Source: Nostoc sp. NIES-4103 (GTDB lineage: Bacteria > Cyanobacteriota > Cyanobacteriia > Cyanobacteriales > Nostocaceae). Taken from it: DNA of 64,000 nt. The translations under genes and the position numbers were made by a program. The stretch lies in contig NZ_AP018288.1 in NCBI RefSeq assembly GCF_002368335.1, positions 7,680,389-7,744,388 on the forward strand, in the 5' to 3' direction. The first letter of the stretch is position 1, and each line of letters begins with the position of its first letter. Positions 24,036 to 33,402 of this stretch are shown piece after piece. The notes beneath the pieces are model-generated. The model had not been told where the DNA came from. It saw nothing but the letters and a program-made list of their open reading frames with translations, and did no database searches.

Positions 24036-25496
24036 CTAAAGATTGCCAAACCCTTTTTTCTTTTTATCTTTGCTCTTTTTCTTTTTCGCAGTGCCAGCGC
24101 CGCCACTGTAACCCCGCCATCCTGGGGCTGGACGATTACCAGCGCCAGCAAAGGCATTGCCCATACCGCCGCCAAACATTCCGGGCATACCAGGTAAGCC
24201 ACCTTGACCCATTTGTTGCATGAGCGATCGCATTTTTTGGAAATCAGCTACTAGTTTGCTGACATCGGACTCTTTATAGCCGGAACCAGCAGCTATGCGT
24301 CGCCGCCGACTGGGAGAACTCGCTAATAAATCGGGGTCATGGCGTTCTTGGCGAGTCATGGAGTTAATCATGGCCTCACAGCGCTTGAGTTGGGTTTCTC
24401 CCTGCTTGAGCTGGTCATCTGAGAGTTTATTCATCCCTGGAATCATCTTGATGATGCCTCCCAGCGAACCCATATTTTTCAGCAGGCGCAGTTGCTTGAG
24501 AAAGTCGGTGAAGTCGAACTTCGCCGACAAGATTTTCTCTTGCATTTTCTCAGCATCTGCTAAATCAAACTCTTCTTGGGCTTTTTCTACCAAAGTCAAG
24601 ACATCGCCCATTCCCAAGATTCGGGATGCCATGCGATCGGGATAAAATGGCTGTAATGCTTCGACTTTCTCGCCCACACCCACAAACTTAATGGGTGCCC
24701 CCGAAATTTGCCGTACTGATAGCGCTGCACCACCACGGCTATCACCATCCATCTTGGTGAGAATTGCCCCAGTAATACCAATTTGTTCGTGGAAAGTACG
24801 GGTAAGATTGGCTGCTTCTTGACCAGTCATGGCATCCACCACTAACAAAGTTTCGTGGGGTTGGACTGTTTGCTTGATGCGGGCTAATTCCGCCATCATG
24901 TCTTGGTCAATTTGCAATCGTCCAGCAGTATCAATAATGACCGTATTCACACCTTCTGCCCGACCACGTTCTACACCTTGGCGGGCAATTTCCACTGGGT
25001 CAGCGTCGCTTCCCAGTTCAAAGACTGGCACATCAATTTGTTTACCTAAACTGATCAGCTGATCGATAGCAGCTGGGCGATACACGTCTGTGGCTACCAA
25101 CAAGCAACTGCGGTCTAATTTACGTAGATGTAAAGCCAATTTGGCAGTAGCTGTGGTTTTACCAGTACCTTGCAAACCAGCCATCAACACAATGGTGGGT
25201 TGTTCTGAGGCTTCTGCCAACGGAACATTTTCTGTTCCCATCACCTGCACGAGTTCATCGTGAACAATTTTGATGAACTGTTGGTCAGGTCGCACGCCAG
25301 CCAGCACCTCAGCGCCTTGGGCTTTGGCTTCAACCTCGCTGATAAAATCTTTGACTACTTGGAGATTGACATCTGCTTCTAACAGGGCGCGGCGCACTTC
25401 CCGCAAAGCATCTTGAATATTGGACTGAGAAATTTTATCCTGCCCCCGCAGTTTCTTCCAGGCAGCTTCTAAACGGTTAGATAAAGCGTCAAACAT
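24036..25496 (-). CDS. ffh: Signal recognition particle protein Ffh
   Basis: 486 residues. N domain (1-85), then the G domain with GLQGTGKTTATAKLA, DVYRPAAIDQL, DTAGRLQID, TKMDGDSRGGAALS and VGVGEKVEALQPF. The C-terminal M domain contains GMNKLSDDQL, MTRQERHDPDLL, SPSRRRRIAAGSG and a methionine/glycine-rich end (MQQMGQGGLPGMPGMFGGGM). It binds the signal sequence and SRP RNA and targets ribosomes to FtsY at the membrane. The Gly/Pro/Lys tail after the M domain is longer than in E. coli, as usual in cyanobacteria. It heads the ffh-rpsP-khpA series. Confidence 0.97.
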   Translation of the reverse strand: MFDALSNRLEAAWKKLRGQDKISQSNIQDALREVRRALLEADVNLQVVKDFISEVEAKAQGAEVLAGVRPDQQFIKIVHDELVQVMGTENVPLAEASEQPTIVLMAGLQGTGKTTATAKLALHLRKLDRSCLLVATDVYRPAAIDQLISLGKQIDVPVFELGSDADPVEIARQGVERGRAEGVNTVIIDTAGRLQIDQDMMAELARIKQTVQPHETLLVVDAMTGQEAANLTRTFHEQIGITGAILTKMDGDSRGGAALSVRQISGAPIKFVGVGEKVEALQPFYPDRMASRILGMGDVLTLVEKAQEEFDLADAEKMQEKILSAKFDFTDFLKQLRLLKNMGSLGGIIKMIPGMNKLSDDQLKQGETQLKRCEAMINSMTRQERHDPDLLASSPSRRRRIAAGSGYKESDVSKLVADFQKMRSLMQQMGQGGLPGMPGMFGGGMGNAFAGAGNRPAPGWRGYSGGAGTAKKKKSKDKKKKGFGNL

Positions 25497-25723
25497 AATG
25501 TAATAACAGGTAGTTCGCCAATGGGGAAGCCCGAACCGCCGCTGAAAGCGATTCAGAATTTTAACGTGCTATTTACAAGCTTAGTAGTTTTTACTCCGAC
25601 TTTAGCAACCGAATACCTGCTTTAGCTAGGGCGGTAAGCCGTCCTAGTGTATGTAAATTTTAATTCTTTGATATATTTTCGCCTTGCTTGGTGCGATCGC
25701 TCACAAAAAACTATCCCATGATG

Positions 25724-27205
25724 TCAAATATCAACTGTCCGCAATGCTAAAACCAAAAATCCACAAATCAGCATCAGACCAAGTACATACAAAGACTTGG
25801 TGGTACGTTGAACCATCACCCAGATTTCTTTGTAGGAAAGTTGACTATTCTGGATCAGAAAGAAGGCTGGCGGACTAAATATAAACGGCAATAACTTACT
25901 AAGTACAAGTCGGATCAAAAAGTTAATATTCCACAATTTACTACGAAGCGGAGCTTGATTATACTGCCAGGGATAACCAATTTGAACAAGGCGTACTAGG
26001 GCTTCAGTATCAGGCAAACGCAATGACTCGTATAGAGGTAAGGCGCGGTCAAGCTCATCATCACTTTCAGAAAGAGCCTGATTCAAAACACACACATCCT
26101 CCAATGCAGAATTGACTCCTTGTCCGAGATCTGGAGGAAAACAATGAATGGCATCACCTAAAAGTACGACCCCAGCGGTATAATTTGTATTTTCTGGAGT
26201 TACCAAAAATTGCAATCCAGAACAATATTGAGGAATCGGAAAGTAACCGCCTTCACTTAAAGCAAATCGTTCTATTTCTTCAGGCGAAAGTATTTGATTG
26301 ATAGGTAATTGCGGGAAAGCTTTCTCAAAAAAGTTGTAAACTTCAGTACTATTTTTTAATTCCCATATGGCATTGTCTGGTCGTGTAATAATATTGGCAG
26401 TGCGAGGTTCTTCTGGATTTTTAATCGGCAGTAAACCTAGAGATACAGCTCGCTTGCGTTCTGGAAATGCCCCACGAATAGCATATGCCATATCACACAC
26501 AGCATATTCATTGCCAGTACTATCAAGAGGGAAATTTGGTGGTAGGCTTAATACTTTATACCTCAATCCAGAACTAGCTGAGGGAAAATATTTCATCTCA
26601 AATTTGTCTGATACCGATTTGTCCCACTCTTTAAGAGTATTACGAACAATTGAGTTAACACCATCACAACCAACTAAAAGATCAGCTACAAATTTGCTGA
26701 CAGTACCTTTCTCATCTTCAGCAACAATTTCTAGTTTTGCTGTTTTGTTAATTTGCACACAATTCGTATTGAATAATACAGTAATCCGGTCTGACCAATT
26801 CCGGACAATCTCTTGGTACAGCATAAACACAAATGCTCGCCGTGGCATCCAGTAGGCTGTTTTGCGGTTAGGATTTATAGTAGGCAATTTTGCTGTTTTA
26901 CGGCTGCCATCTGGTTTAATTCGCGTTAAATAAAATTCTGTATTGGGAACACCGATTTTTGCTAACTGGTCACTAATTCCAAGAAAATCAGTGAATTTTT
27001 GACCACGACCATCAATTAAATAATTAAACGATTTATCAGGTTCATAATAATCAGCCGCGGCACGTTTTTCCAAAACAGTGATATTTGTCCAACCACGCTT
27101 TGCTAGCATTAATGCCGCGGCAAGTCCTGCTGGGCCTCCCCCCACAATCAATACACTTCGGTCAGAATGCTTGATTTCTGATATTAGAGATTTTTCAGTA
27201 GGCAT
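25724..27205 (-). CDS. FAD-dependent monooxygenase, PHBH/kynurenine-monooxygenase fold
   Basis: 493 residues. The dinucleotide fold starts SVLIVGGGPAGLAAALMLAKRG (GxGxxG), the DG motif appears as VGCDGVNSIVRNTL, and GVVLLGDAIHCFPPDLGQGV is the second FAD (GD) motif. These three define group-A flavoprotein hydroxylases such as kynurenine 3-monooxygenase. The C-terminal stretch SLYVLGLMLICGFLVLALRT is a membrane anchor, as in kynurenine monooxygenase. The substrate is not readable. It stands alone, followed at its 3' side by ffh on the same strand. A role in aromatic or secondary metabolism is plausible. Confidence 0.87.
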   Translation of the reverse strand: MPTEKSLISEIKHSDRSVLIVGGGPAGLAAALMLAKRGWTNITVLEKRAAADYYEPDKSFNYLIDGRGQKFTDFLGISDQLAKIGVPNTEFYLTRIKPDGSRKTAKLPTINPNRKTAYWMPRRAFVFMLYQEIVRNWSDRITVLFNTNCVQINKTAKLEIVAEDEKGTVSKFVADLLVGCDGVNSIVRNTLKEWDKSVSDKFEMKYFPSASSGLRYKVLSLPPNFPLDSTGNEYAVCDMAYAIRGAFPERKRAVSLGLLPIKNPEEPRTANIITRPDNAIWELKNSTEVYNFFEKAFPQLPINQILSPEEIERFALSEGGYFPIPQYCSGLQFLVTPENTNYTAGVVLLGDAIHCFPPDLGQGVNSALEDVCVLNQALSESDDELDRALPLYESLRLPDTEALVRLVQIGYPWQYNQAPLRSKLWNINFLIRLVLSKLLPFIFSPPAFFLIQNSQLSYKEIWVMVQRTTKSLYVLGLMLICGFLVLALRTVDI

Positions 27206-27291
27206 ATCATTATTGCTTTTAGCGTTTGGTATTACTTTCTATTTTATACAGCTAATTATTATAGGTAATTAATATATGGATATTACCTTGA

Positions 27292-27327
27292 TAAAAAATA
27301 TGAACGTGCAAAATATTTGCGCGTTCA
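27292..27327 (-). terminator. Terminator of the PEP-CTERM gene
   Basis: On the minus strand TGAACGCGCAAA and TTTGCACGTTCA form a 12-bp stem (one mismatch or G-U), followed by ATTTTTTAT. Position and T run fit a Rho-independent terminator. Confidence 0.65.
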
Positions 27328-27442
27328 TGCCTTGAAAGTTATTTAACTTATGAAAATGTTGGTGTGAGCGATTAAAATAGTTCAGAACTTTGCCTCAAAG
27401 GCTGTTGTCTCTTCTGTACAAGTCTGAATTTTAACTTGTAAT

Positions 27443-28177
27443 CTATGCTTTTGCTTTTGCCAAAAATCTGAGTTTTTTGTGGAGGAATATGACACCGCCA
27501 CCAGTGTTCAGTAGCATCAGGCCAAGAAGCGAAGAAGGTTCGGGTACTGGTTTAGGAACCTTTGTGATTTGGGCATAGAGACCAGCCGTATCTCTTGCAT
27601 TTTCTAGAACATTAAATTGGTTAACTATTGTGGTGCCACCATCTTGACTAAAACCAAGCAATTGCAAAGTGTAGTCTTGCCCACCAAAGCTAAAGCTAGT
27701 ACTACTAAAGGTACTAGGTGGAAAAACAAAATCTGCATTCTCTTCTGGAGTACCTGTGTTATTAGTGCTAACAAGATTAAAGTCAAAACTAAAACTCTTA
27801 TTTAATCCGCCAGGATCTGTAAAAGATAGTAACACATCTAATGGAACAGAACTAGGGGTTGTTCCTGCTACAGTAGTGCCGTTGAAATAGGTTAAATTCC
27901 CAACCTGAAATGGTGTGTCGATACCTGTGGAGAAGGAATTACCATCAAAACTGAGAATGTTGGGGCCAGTACCGAAGCTATTTGGATCTCCCCAATCGAA
28001 TGTGTTAGTACCAACACCATTATATACGTAAGGGGAACCCGAAGGTGTAGGAGTTCCCCAAGTACCGCTAGAAGTACCAGTAAATGGTGGAGCAGCTTGT
28101 ACACTGTTTGCTATGGCTAGAGAAGCCACGGTAGTTAATGTAGCCGTTGCGAGGGAAGCAAAGTAACTTTGTTTCAT
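27443..28177 (-). CDS. PEP-CTERM sorting-domain protein
   Basis: 244 residues with a signal peptide (MKQSYFASLATATLTTVASLA…VQAAP) and a C-terminal sorting signal: VPEPSSLLGLMLLN, a hydrophobic stretch, then basic residues (HKKLRFLAKAKA). Such tails are cut by exosortase and the protein is exported to the surface or matrix. The mature part is rich in Gly, Ser, Thr and Phe and has no recognised domain beyond low-complexity beta strands. Another PEP-CTERM gene lies at 36187-36807. No exosortase is in the window. A terminator follows. Confidence 0.85.
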   Translation of the reverse strand: MKQSYFASLATATLTTVASLAIANSVQAAPPFTGTSSGTWGTPTPSGSPYVYNGVGTNTFDWGDPNSFGTGPNILSFDGNSFSTGIDTPFQVGNLTYFNGTTVAGTTPSSVPLDVLLSFTDPGGLNKSFSFDFNLVSTNNTGTPEENADFVFPPSTFSSTSFSFGGQDYTLQLLGFSQDGGTTIVNQFNVLENARDTAGLYAQITKVPKPVPEPSSLLGLMLLNTGGGVIFLHKKLRFLAKAKA

Positions 28178-28568
28178 GATTTGCCTTTACTGTTTAAGCG
28201 TTATAAAACTCGCACGAAATTCTGTAGAAGTTCGTAAAATAAGTTGAAATTTCGAGTAAATTAAAATACTCGCCTTCAAGCAATTAAGTATTACTAAACA
28301 CATAGGATATAGAAAATAAAATAATGAAACAAGTAGTTTGAAGGAGAATTAGTTAAAAATATGATGAAGTTACTGTGTTGTTGATAATTTTTAAGTAGCT
28401 ACATTGTTGGTATAAATTTTTAAATACAAAATTTATAAATTTTGTTACTAAATGTAGATTTAGCAAAGTGTTTTTCAAAGTCCACAGGTTTATCAGAAAG
28501 CAAAGGAGAATGGAAAGCGATCGCTCAACTGAACCGTGTGGTAATTTGAGACAGCGATAAAAGCTAAC
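28178..28568. other. Divergent intergenic region
   Basis: 391 bp, very AT-rich, between the PEP-CTERM gene (minus) and the DsbA-like gene (plus), so it must hold both promoters. One GCGATCGC site near 28518. No gene seen. Confidence 0.5.
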
Positions 28569-29225
28569 ATGTCCCAGCGAATCAAAGTATACTCATACTC
28601 CATATACCACTCGGCCAATTCTTACATTGGCATTATTCTTGCTGAAAAATCATTGCGGGGTTTGCCGGTTGATATTGAACGACGACCGATTTATATACCT
28701 AAAAAGCGAGGTATCAAAGTAGCTGAGTTACAAGGAAGAAGTGAAGGTGCTATATTATCTTCGTATTACAAAGAAGATTGTCTGCGCTGGGCAAAGAAAT
28801 ACGGTATTGAGATTCGACTCAAAGAAGTTGAAGAATTTGCTAGGTGGGTAAAGCGCTGGGAGCAAATGAAGTTTGGCCGAGAAGAACTACCTGCTAGAGC
28901 ATACTATGCTGCTCGTGGCACTGGCAAAGAACATCTTCTTGATGCTGCTTTTTTTCGAGCTACCTATATTGACCTTCTCGATGTCAATGATGAATCTGTC
29001 ATTAGAAAAGTTGCTAATGAAGTTGGACTCAATGGTGACCAAATTCTTGAGTTAGCATATGGCGAAGCAGCTAGACAAGCATCTGTAGCAGCACTAGAAG
29101 AATACGAGCGATTTCGTTGTCCGGGAGTTCCAACTTGGGTAGTTGCAGGTGAGAGGTTTTGGGGTAAGGATCGTGTCGATTGGCTCACTGAGAAGGTAAA
29201 AAAACTAATAAATTGTCATGACTGA
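28569..29225 (+). CDS. DsbA-family protein, 2-hydroxychromene-2-carboxylate isomerase-like
   Basis: 218 residues with a thioredoxin-like fold containing a long helical insertion, as in kappa-class GST/HCCA isomerases. The N-terminal strand is followed by SIYHSANSYIGIILAEK, where the CxxC of oxidoreductases is replaced by Ser-Ala-Asn-Ser, so a disulfide role is unlikely. The conserved cis-proline block is CPGVPTWVVAGERFWGKDRVDWL. The family isomerises or conjugates aromatic acids, sometimes with glutathione. The substrate is unknown here. No pathway neighbours. Confidence 0.82.
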   Translation: MSQRIKVYSYSIYHSANSYIGIILAEKSLRGLPVDIERRPIYIPKKRGIKVAELQGRSEGAILSSYYKEDCLRWAKKYGIEIRLKEVEEFARWVKRWEQMKFGREELPARAYYAARGTGKEHLLDAAFFRATYIDLLDVNDESVIRKVANEVGLNGDQILELAYGEAARQASVAALEEYERFRCPGVPTWVVAGERFWGKDRVDWLTEKVKKLINCHD

Positions 29226-29250
29226 TGACCAAATAATTACGAATTACGAA

Positions 29251-30633
29251 TTACGAATTAGTCAGATTTTCTACACTATCAGCATCATTTGGTAATGCGG
29301 CTGTGAGGACTTCACTACCTGTATCTGTAACTAAAACATCATCTTCAATGCGGATTCCTCGCACATCGCTAAATTGAGATAAGCGTTCCCAATTCACGAT
29401 ATTCTGATATTTTGCACGCAGATTCACATCATTTAAAATTGCTGGAACTTGATAAAAACCTGGTTCAATTGTGACTAACATTCCTGGACACAAAGGACGA
29501 TTTAAACGCAGGTAGCCCAAGCCAAAGCGATCGCTCCTTTGTCGTCCTTCTTCATACCCTGCTAAATCTCCTAAATCTTCCATGTCATGGACATCTAAAC
29601 CGAGCAAATGCCCAATACCATGGGGAAAAAAGAGTGCATGAGCGTCCATTTCTACTAAATCTTCGGCATTTCCTTGGAAAATGCCTAAATCTACTAAACC
29701 TTGGGCGATGACTGTAGCAGCTAGCAGATGAATATCGCCATACTCTACACCAGGACGTATCTTGGCAATGCAAGCATCATGAGCTGCCAGCACAAGATTG
29801 TAAATTTCTTTTTGAGTAGGCGAAAACTTACCAGACACAGGCCAAGTACGAGTAACATCAGCTGCCCATCCAGTCTCAGTTTCAGCACCAACATCAGCAA
29901 GCAGTAAGTCTCCTGGTTGCAAGGGGTGGTGATACTGCTCGTTATGCAAAACTTCGCCGTGAACGGTGACAATACTGTTATAGGAAGTGGTCATATTATG
30001 GGCAATGATCACTCCTTCCATAGCCCCACGCACTTGTGCTTCTAGTTTTGCTTGAGGTGTCGCCGCCATACCAGCTTTATGTGCTGCAACAGTCACAGCC
30101 GCAGCCTTTCGCAACTCAGTTAATGCCCCTTCGTCATGGGTAAGACGCAGAGAAATAATTGCCTTGGCTAATTCTAAGTCAATTCCTTGAAGTGGATTTT
30201 GCGGTAAAACCCATCTGTTCAATAGCTGCGACTGTTGCGTCCAAGTAGCAGCATCCTGTACAGCAATTGTGGCTGCGTCTTCTACCGAGAACTCTAATTC
30301 TGATATTGGTTTAGCAGCATCTGCGCCAATTGTCTGGGCTATTTCCTCTCGGTTGGGCATTTCCCCATGCCAAAGGGCACTACTAGGTTTGGGATCATCC
30401 ATGAATAGTTCTAACTTGCCTGCTTCTAGGCGAATTGCCGCATTTGGCAGTGGTAGTCCTGCAAAGTAAAGGAAATGGCTGCTAGGGCGAAAGGGAAAGA
30501 GATTAGCTGGGAAATTGCGCGGACTGCTGCCACCTGACCACAAAATTGCTGGAAAATCAATCAGGTTGGCTAGTCGTCGCCGTCTGTGGCTGAGGATATT
30601 AGCCAGTGAACTATCGCTGTTGGAGATAACCAT
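29251..30633 (-). CDS. pepP: Xaa-Pro aminopeptidase (M24B, aminopeptidase P)
   Basis: 460 residues. The N-terminal creatinase domain is followed by the pita-bread metallopeptidase. Metal ligands lie in LLADVGAETETGWAADVTRT (two Asp), FFPHGIGHLLGLDVHD (His), MLVTIEPGFY (Glu) and GIRIEDDVLVT (Glu). It removes N-terminal residues that precede proline, with two Mn ions, in the cytoplasm. The start MVISNSDSSLANIL at 30633 is preceded by no strong ribosome site. Its 3' end meets ATTACGA repeats and the DsbA-like gene converges on it. Confidence 0.93.
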   Translation of the reverse strand: MVISNSDSSLANILSHRRRRLANLIDFPAILWSGGSSPRNFPANLFPFRPSSHFLYFAGLPLPNAAIRLEAGKLELFMDDPKPSSALWHGEMPNREEIAQTIGADAAKPISELEFSVEDAATIAVQDAATWTQQSQLLNRWVLPQNPLQGIDLELAKAIISLRLTHDEGALTELRKAAAVTVAAHKAGMAATPQAKLEAQVRGAMEGVIIAHNMTTSYNSIVTVHGEVLHNEQYHHPLQPGDLLLADVGAETETGWAADVTRTWPVSGKFSPTQKEIYNLVLAAHDACIAKIRPGVEYGDIHLLAATVIAQGLVDLGIFQGNAEDLVEMDAHALFFPHGIGHLLGLDVHDMEDLGDLAGYEEGRQRSDRFGLGYLRLNRPLCPGMLVTIEPGFYQVPAILNDVNLRAKYQNIVNWERLSQFSDVRGIRIEDDVLVTDTGSEVLTAALPNDADSVENLTNS

Positions 30634-30684
30634 AAGTGTAAATTAAAACAAAAGATAAAGCTTTTAAGCTCAAGTACATGTAAA

Positions 30685-30818
30685 TTGCATAATCACTTGT
30701 GTATCCCTTCACTTAAGCAAGCTACGCGTAGCGGCGACCAAAGGAGAAGGCCGTTGACTGATAACTGATAACAGTCATCAGTCATCAGTTATCAGTCAAC
30801 ACAATATTAGATATGCAA
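30685..30818. repeat. MITE-like palindromic repeat, copy B
   Basis: Ends TTGCATAATCACTTGTGT and TTAGATATGCAA match copy A at 9487-9590. The interior includes AGCAAGCTACGCGTAGCGG and a long palindrome built of GATAACT/AGTCATC (30754-30797). It lies between pepP and the small lipoprotein gene. Confidence 0.6.
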
Positions 30819-30849
30819 CGCCAAAGAAGAAATAGCTCAGTACCACTAT

Positions 30850-31062
30850 TTAATCTTTATCTTCATTGTCTTGATCATCGTTGCTATCATCGTCCTTATC
30901 GTCATCATTGTCTTGCTGTTTAGGCTGATTGGGCTGTTGAATCGGTGCTAAGGTGGGTTTTTGCTCAAGTGGAAGTGGTGCTTCGTTTCCAGCACAACTG
31001 GCTAATCCTGAAACAATTATGGCTAAGTTGAGGGCAGCAAAGATGCTCTTGATGATTTTCAT
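30850..31062 (-). CDS. Small acidic lipoprotein
   Basis: 70 residues from the ATG at 31062 (MKIIKSIFAALNL); a start nine codons upstream is possible. The signal peptide ends in a lipobox, GLASC, so the Cys becomes lipid-modified. The mature part is short, proline/glutamine-rich, then almost pure Asp/Asn/Lys (DDDKDDDSNDDQDNEDKD). It probably hangs from a membrane as a flexible acidic tail that may bind cations. Function unknown. GGAGG lies directly before the 31062 ATG. Confidence 0.7.
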   Translation of the reverse strand: MKIIKSIFAALNLAIIVSGLASCAGNEAPLPLEQKPTLAPIQQPNQPKQQDNDDDKDDDSNDDQDNEDKD

Positions 31063-31232
31063 CCTCCAGTTTTCGTTTGTGTTTAACATTGGCTCTAGCT
31101 TTTGGAGATAATATTTCTCATCTCTAAAGTACCGTGGAAACGCTTTGGCTTGCTTAGCGGCGATCGCAATTGCAGGCGTAAATCTCTAACCCACTGCTGA
31201 TATGATATTAAGCTACATTCCAGGGTGGATCT

Positions 31233-32045
31233 ATGGGACAAATCATTACTCAGGTTGATGCTTTCACTAATACACCCTTTGCGGGTAACCCTGCTGCTGT
31301 GTGTGTTTTGTCTACTCCTCAAGATGATGTTTGGATGCAAAACGTGGCACAGGAGATGAATCTATCTGAGACAGCTTTTCTCATCAGACAGGATGATGGC
31401 TTTAATCTGCGTTGGTTTACACCAACTGTGGAAGTACCGCTCTGTGGTCATGCTACCTTAGCTAGTGCCCATGTGCTATGGTCAGAGGCGCATCTTTTAC
31501 CCGATGAAATTGCGCGTTTTCATACTAAAAGTGGAGTACTGATTGCTAAACGCCAAGGTGCTTGGATTGAGTTAGATTTTCCCGTCAATCACTCCCAAAC
31601 AGCAGTTGCGCCTCCAGAACTCAGCCAAGCTTTAGGTGTACCTTACAAAGCAGTTTTCGAGAATTCTTTAGGTTATTTGGTAGAGGTCGAGTCTGAAGAT
31701 TTAGTACGGCAAATGCAACCCAATTTTGAGGAGATAAAAAAATTACCTGTAAGTAACGTACTTGTAACTAGCACAACCAATGATGATTCAACTTATGACT
31801 TCGTTTCCCGCTTCTTTGCACCAGGGTTAGGTATTAATGAAGACCCAGTAACAGGAGCTGCCCATTGTTGCCTTGCTTCTTTCTGGCGCGATCGCTTGGC
31901 TAAAGATGAGTTCTTAGCTTATCAGGCATCTAGCCGTGGTGGAGTGGTGAAGGTACGTTATTCAGGGGGCGATCGCGTCTTTCTCGCCGGACAAGCCGTT
32001 ACTGTGCTGCGAGGAGAATTAACCTTAGCTGAAAATAGTTTTTAA
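31233..32045 (+). CDS. PhzF-family isomerase/epimerase-like protein
   Basis: 270 residues with the diaminopimelate-epimerase fold. It starts IITQVDAFTNTPFAGNPAAVCVL and has NLSETAFL, FTPTVEVPLCGHATLASAHVL (catalytic-region block) and the second-half DFVSRFFAPGLGINEDPVTGAAHC. PhzF itself isomerises a dihydro-hydroxyanthranilate in phenazine biosynthesis, but most homologues are not phenazine enzymes. The catalytic glutamate is the first E of NLSETAF, present. No phenazine genes here, so the substrate is unknown. Confidence 0.9.
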   Translation: MGQIITQVDAFTNTPFAGNPAAVCVLSTPQDDVWMQNVAQEMNLSETAFLIRQDDGFNLRWFTPTVEVPLCGHATLASAHVLWSEAHLLPDEIARFHTKSGVLIAKRQGAWIELDFPVNHSQTAVAPPELSQALGVPYKAVFENSLGYLVEVESEDLVRQMQPNFEEIKKLPVSNVLVTSTTNDDSTYDFVSRFFAPGLGINEDPVTGAAHCCLASFWRDRLAKDEFLAYQASSRGGVVKVRYSGGDRVFLAGQAVTVLRGELTLAENSF

Positions 32046-32241
32046 TGATATTTTGATATTTTGAAGCATATAAAAGACGAAATTTCGCACTTTTTCGCCA
32101 GAGAGCGGGGGAAATTCTTTTACTGTTCCTCAAATATCTTTTTTGACTAATGATGTCTGTTTTTATTCTTGCTTGAATTTTTCCTTCCAGTATTTTCCCT
32201 TTGTGACAGTTAGGGCTTCAGAATGTGACAGAACATAGGTA

Positions 32242-33402
32242 TTACTTGTGGAAAAGTTCAGCAGGATCAGTGGCTCGAAGTTTTCGCATGGCGATTACCC
32301 CTGAAATAAAACACATAATAACAGTAAACAAGAATACAAGTGCTCCTCGGTTGAGCGTAATATATAAAGGTAAATTAGTAGCACTTCGGGTTAAAGCATA
32401 GAGTCCAAAAGAAATAGCAAATCCTGGAATATAGCCTAAAATAGCTAGAATTAAAGCTTCTTGGAAAACAACTTTAATTAGATAAATATCAGGGTATCCT
32501 ATAGCTTTTAGCGTAGCGTAATCAGCTGTGTGATCGGCTACATCCGCAGAGAGAATCTGATAGACAATCACTAAACCAACAACAAATCCAATTCCAGTTC
32601 CTAAACTAAAGATAAAGCCAATTGGGGTATTGTTAGCCCAATAAGTTTCCTCAAACTTAGCAAACTCATCGAAATTTAGAACCTTAACATCATTGGGTAG
32701 GTTGGTACGTAATGCTGTTGCAACTTGCTGAGGGTCATTTCCAGGCTTCAGCGTAATTAAGCCAGCACTGATTTCGGAGAAGCTACGGTTGGGTAAGATG
32801 CGGAGAAAATTTAAATCACTTGTAATGACATTGCCGTCAGCGGCAAAGGAAGCGCCAGACAAAAATAAGCCAGCTACTTGAATCTTACGGTCTCGGATCT
32901 CAGTGGAGACGATTTTACCTTGTTGTAGGGCTGTGATAGTTGTAGTATAGTTTCCACGGGAACCTTGATCGAAAAGTAAGGTATCTGGTAACTTCAGCTG
33001 ATCCAAATTCTGAGTGACACCTGCAATATCGAACACGGATTTATTGGGGTTAAAGCCGATGAGCAAGATAGAAGTCTTAAGGTGAGTTTGGGGATTTTTC
33101 CAATCTACAAAATCGGTGTAAAGTGGCTCGGCTGATGCTACTTCCTCAAAGCTCATAGCTTGGTACAAACGACGGCGGGGAATGCTAGCCATTTCGGAAA
33201 TATTTCGAGCATGAGGGCTAATTAAAACGATGTCAGCTCGTAAACTCCTATGCAACCTCGTATTGCTATCGTACAAAGCTCTTTGGAAGCCTAGTTGCAT
33301 GAACATTAACATATCAGCAAAAGCAATACCTGCCATCGCTACTACTAAGCGGCTTGTTTTCCGACTCATCTGTAGCCAAGCTAGTGGAGTTCTCCATTTC
33401 AT
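32242..33402 (-). CDS. devC: DevC-type ABC exporter permease
   Basis: 386 residues. The N-terminal helix (TSRLVVAMAGIAFADMLMFM) is followed by a large extracytoplasmic domain (about 45-260) and three helices near the C-terminus (FIFSLGTGIGFVVGLVIVYQ; ALILAILGYIPGFAISFGLY; GALVFLFTVIMCFISGVIA), as in FtsX/MacB-like permeases. LGFQRALYDSNTRLHRSLRADIVLISP is typical of DevC, which with DevB and DevA exports heterocyst envelope glycolipids. Start ATG at 33402 overlaps the devB stop by 4 bp. The matching ATPase devA does not follow: the next gene downstream is on the other strand. The pair must use a distant ATPase. The cargo could also be another product. Confidence 0.88.
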   Translation of the reverse strand: MKWRTPLAWLQMSRKTSRLVVAMAGIAFADMLMFMQLGFQRALYDSNTRLHRSLRADIVLISPHARNISEMASIPRRRLYQAMSFEEVASAEPLYTDFVDWKNPQTHLKTSILLIGFNPNKSVFDIAGVTQNLDQLKLPDTLLFDQGSRGNYTTTITALQQGKIVSTEIRDRKIQVAGLFLSGASFAADGNVITSDLNFLRILPNRSFSEISAGLITLKPGNDPQQVATALRTNLPNDVKVLNFDEFAKFEETYWANNTPIGFIFSLGTGIGFVVGLVIVYQILSADVADHTADYATLKAIGYPDIYLIKVVFQEALILAILGYIPGFAISFGLYALTRSATNLPLYITLNRGALVFLFTVIMCFISGVIAMRKLRATDPAELFHK

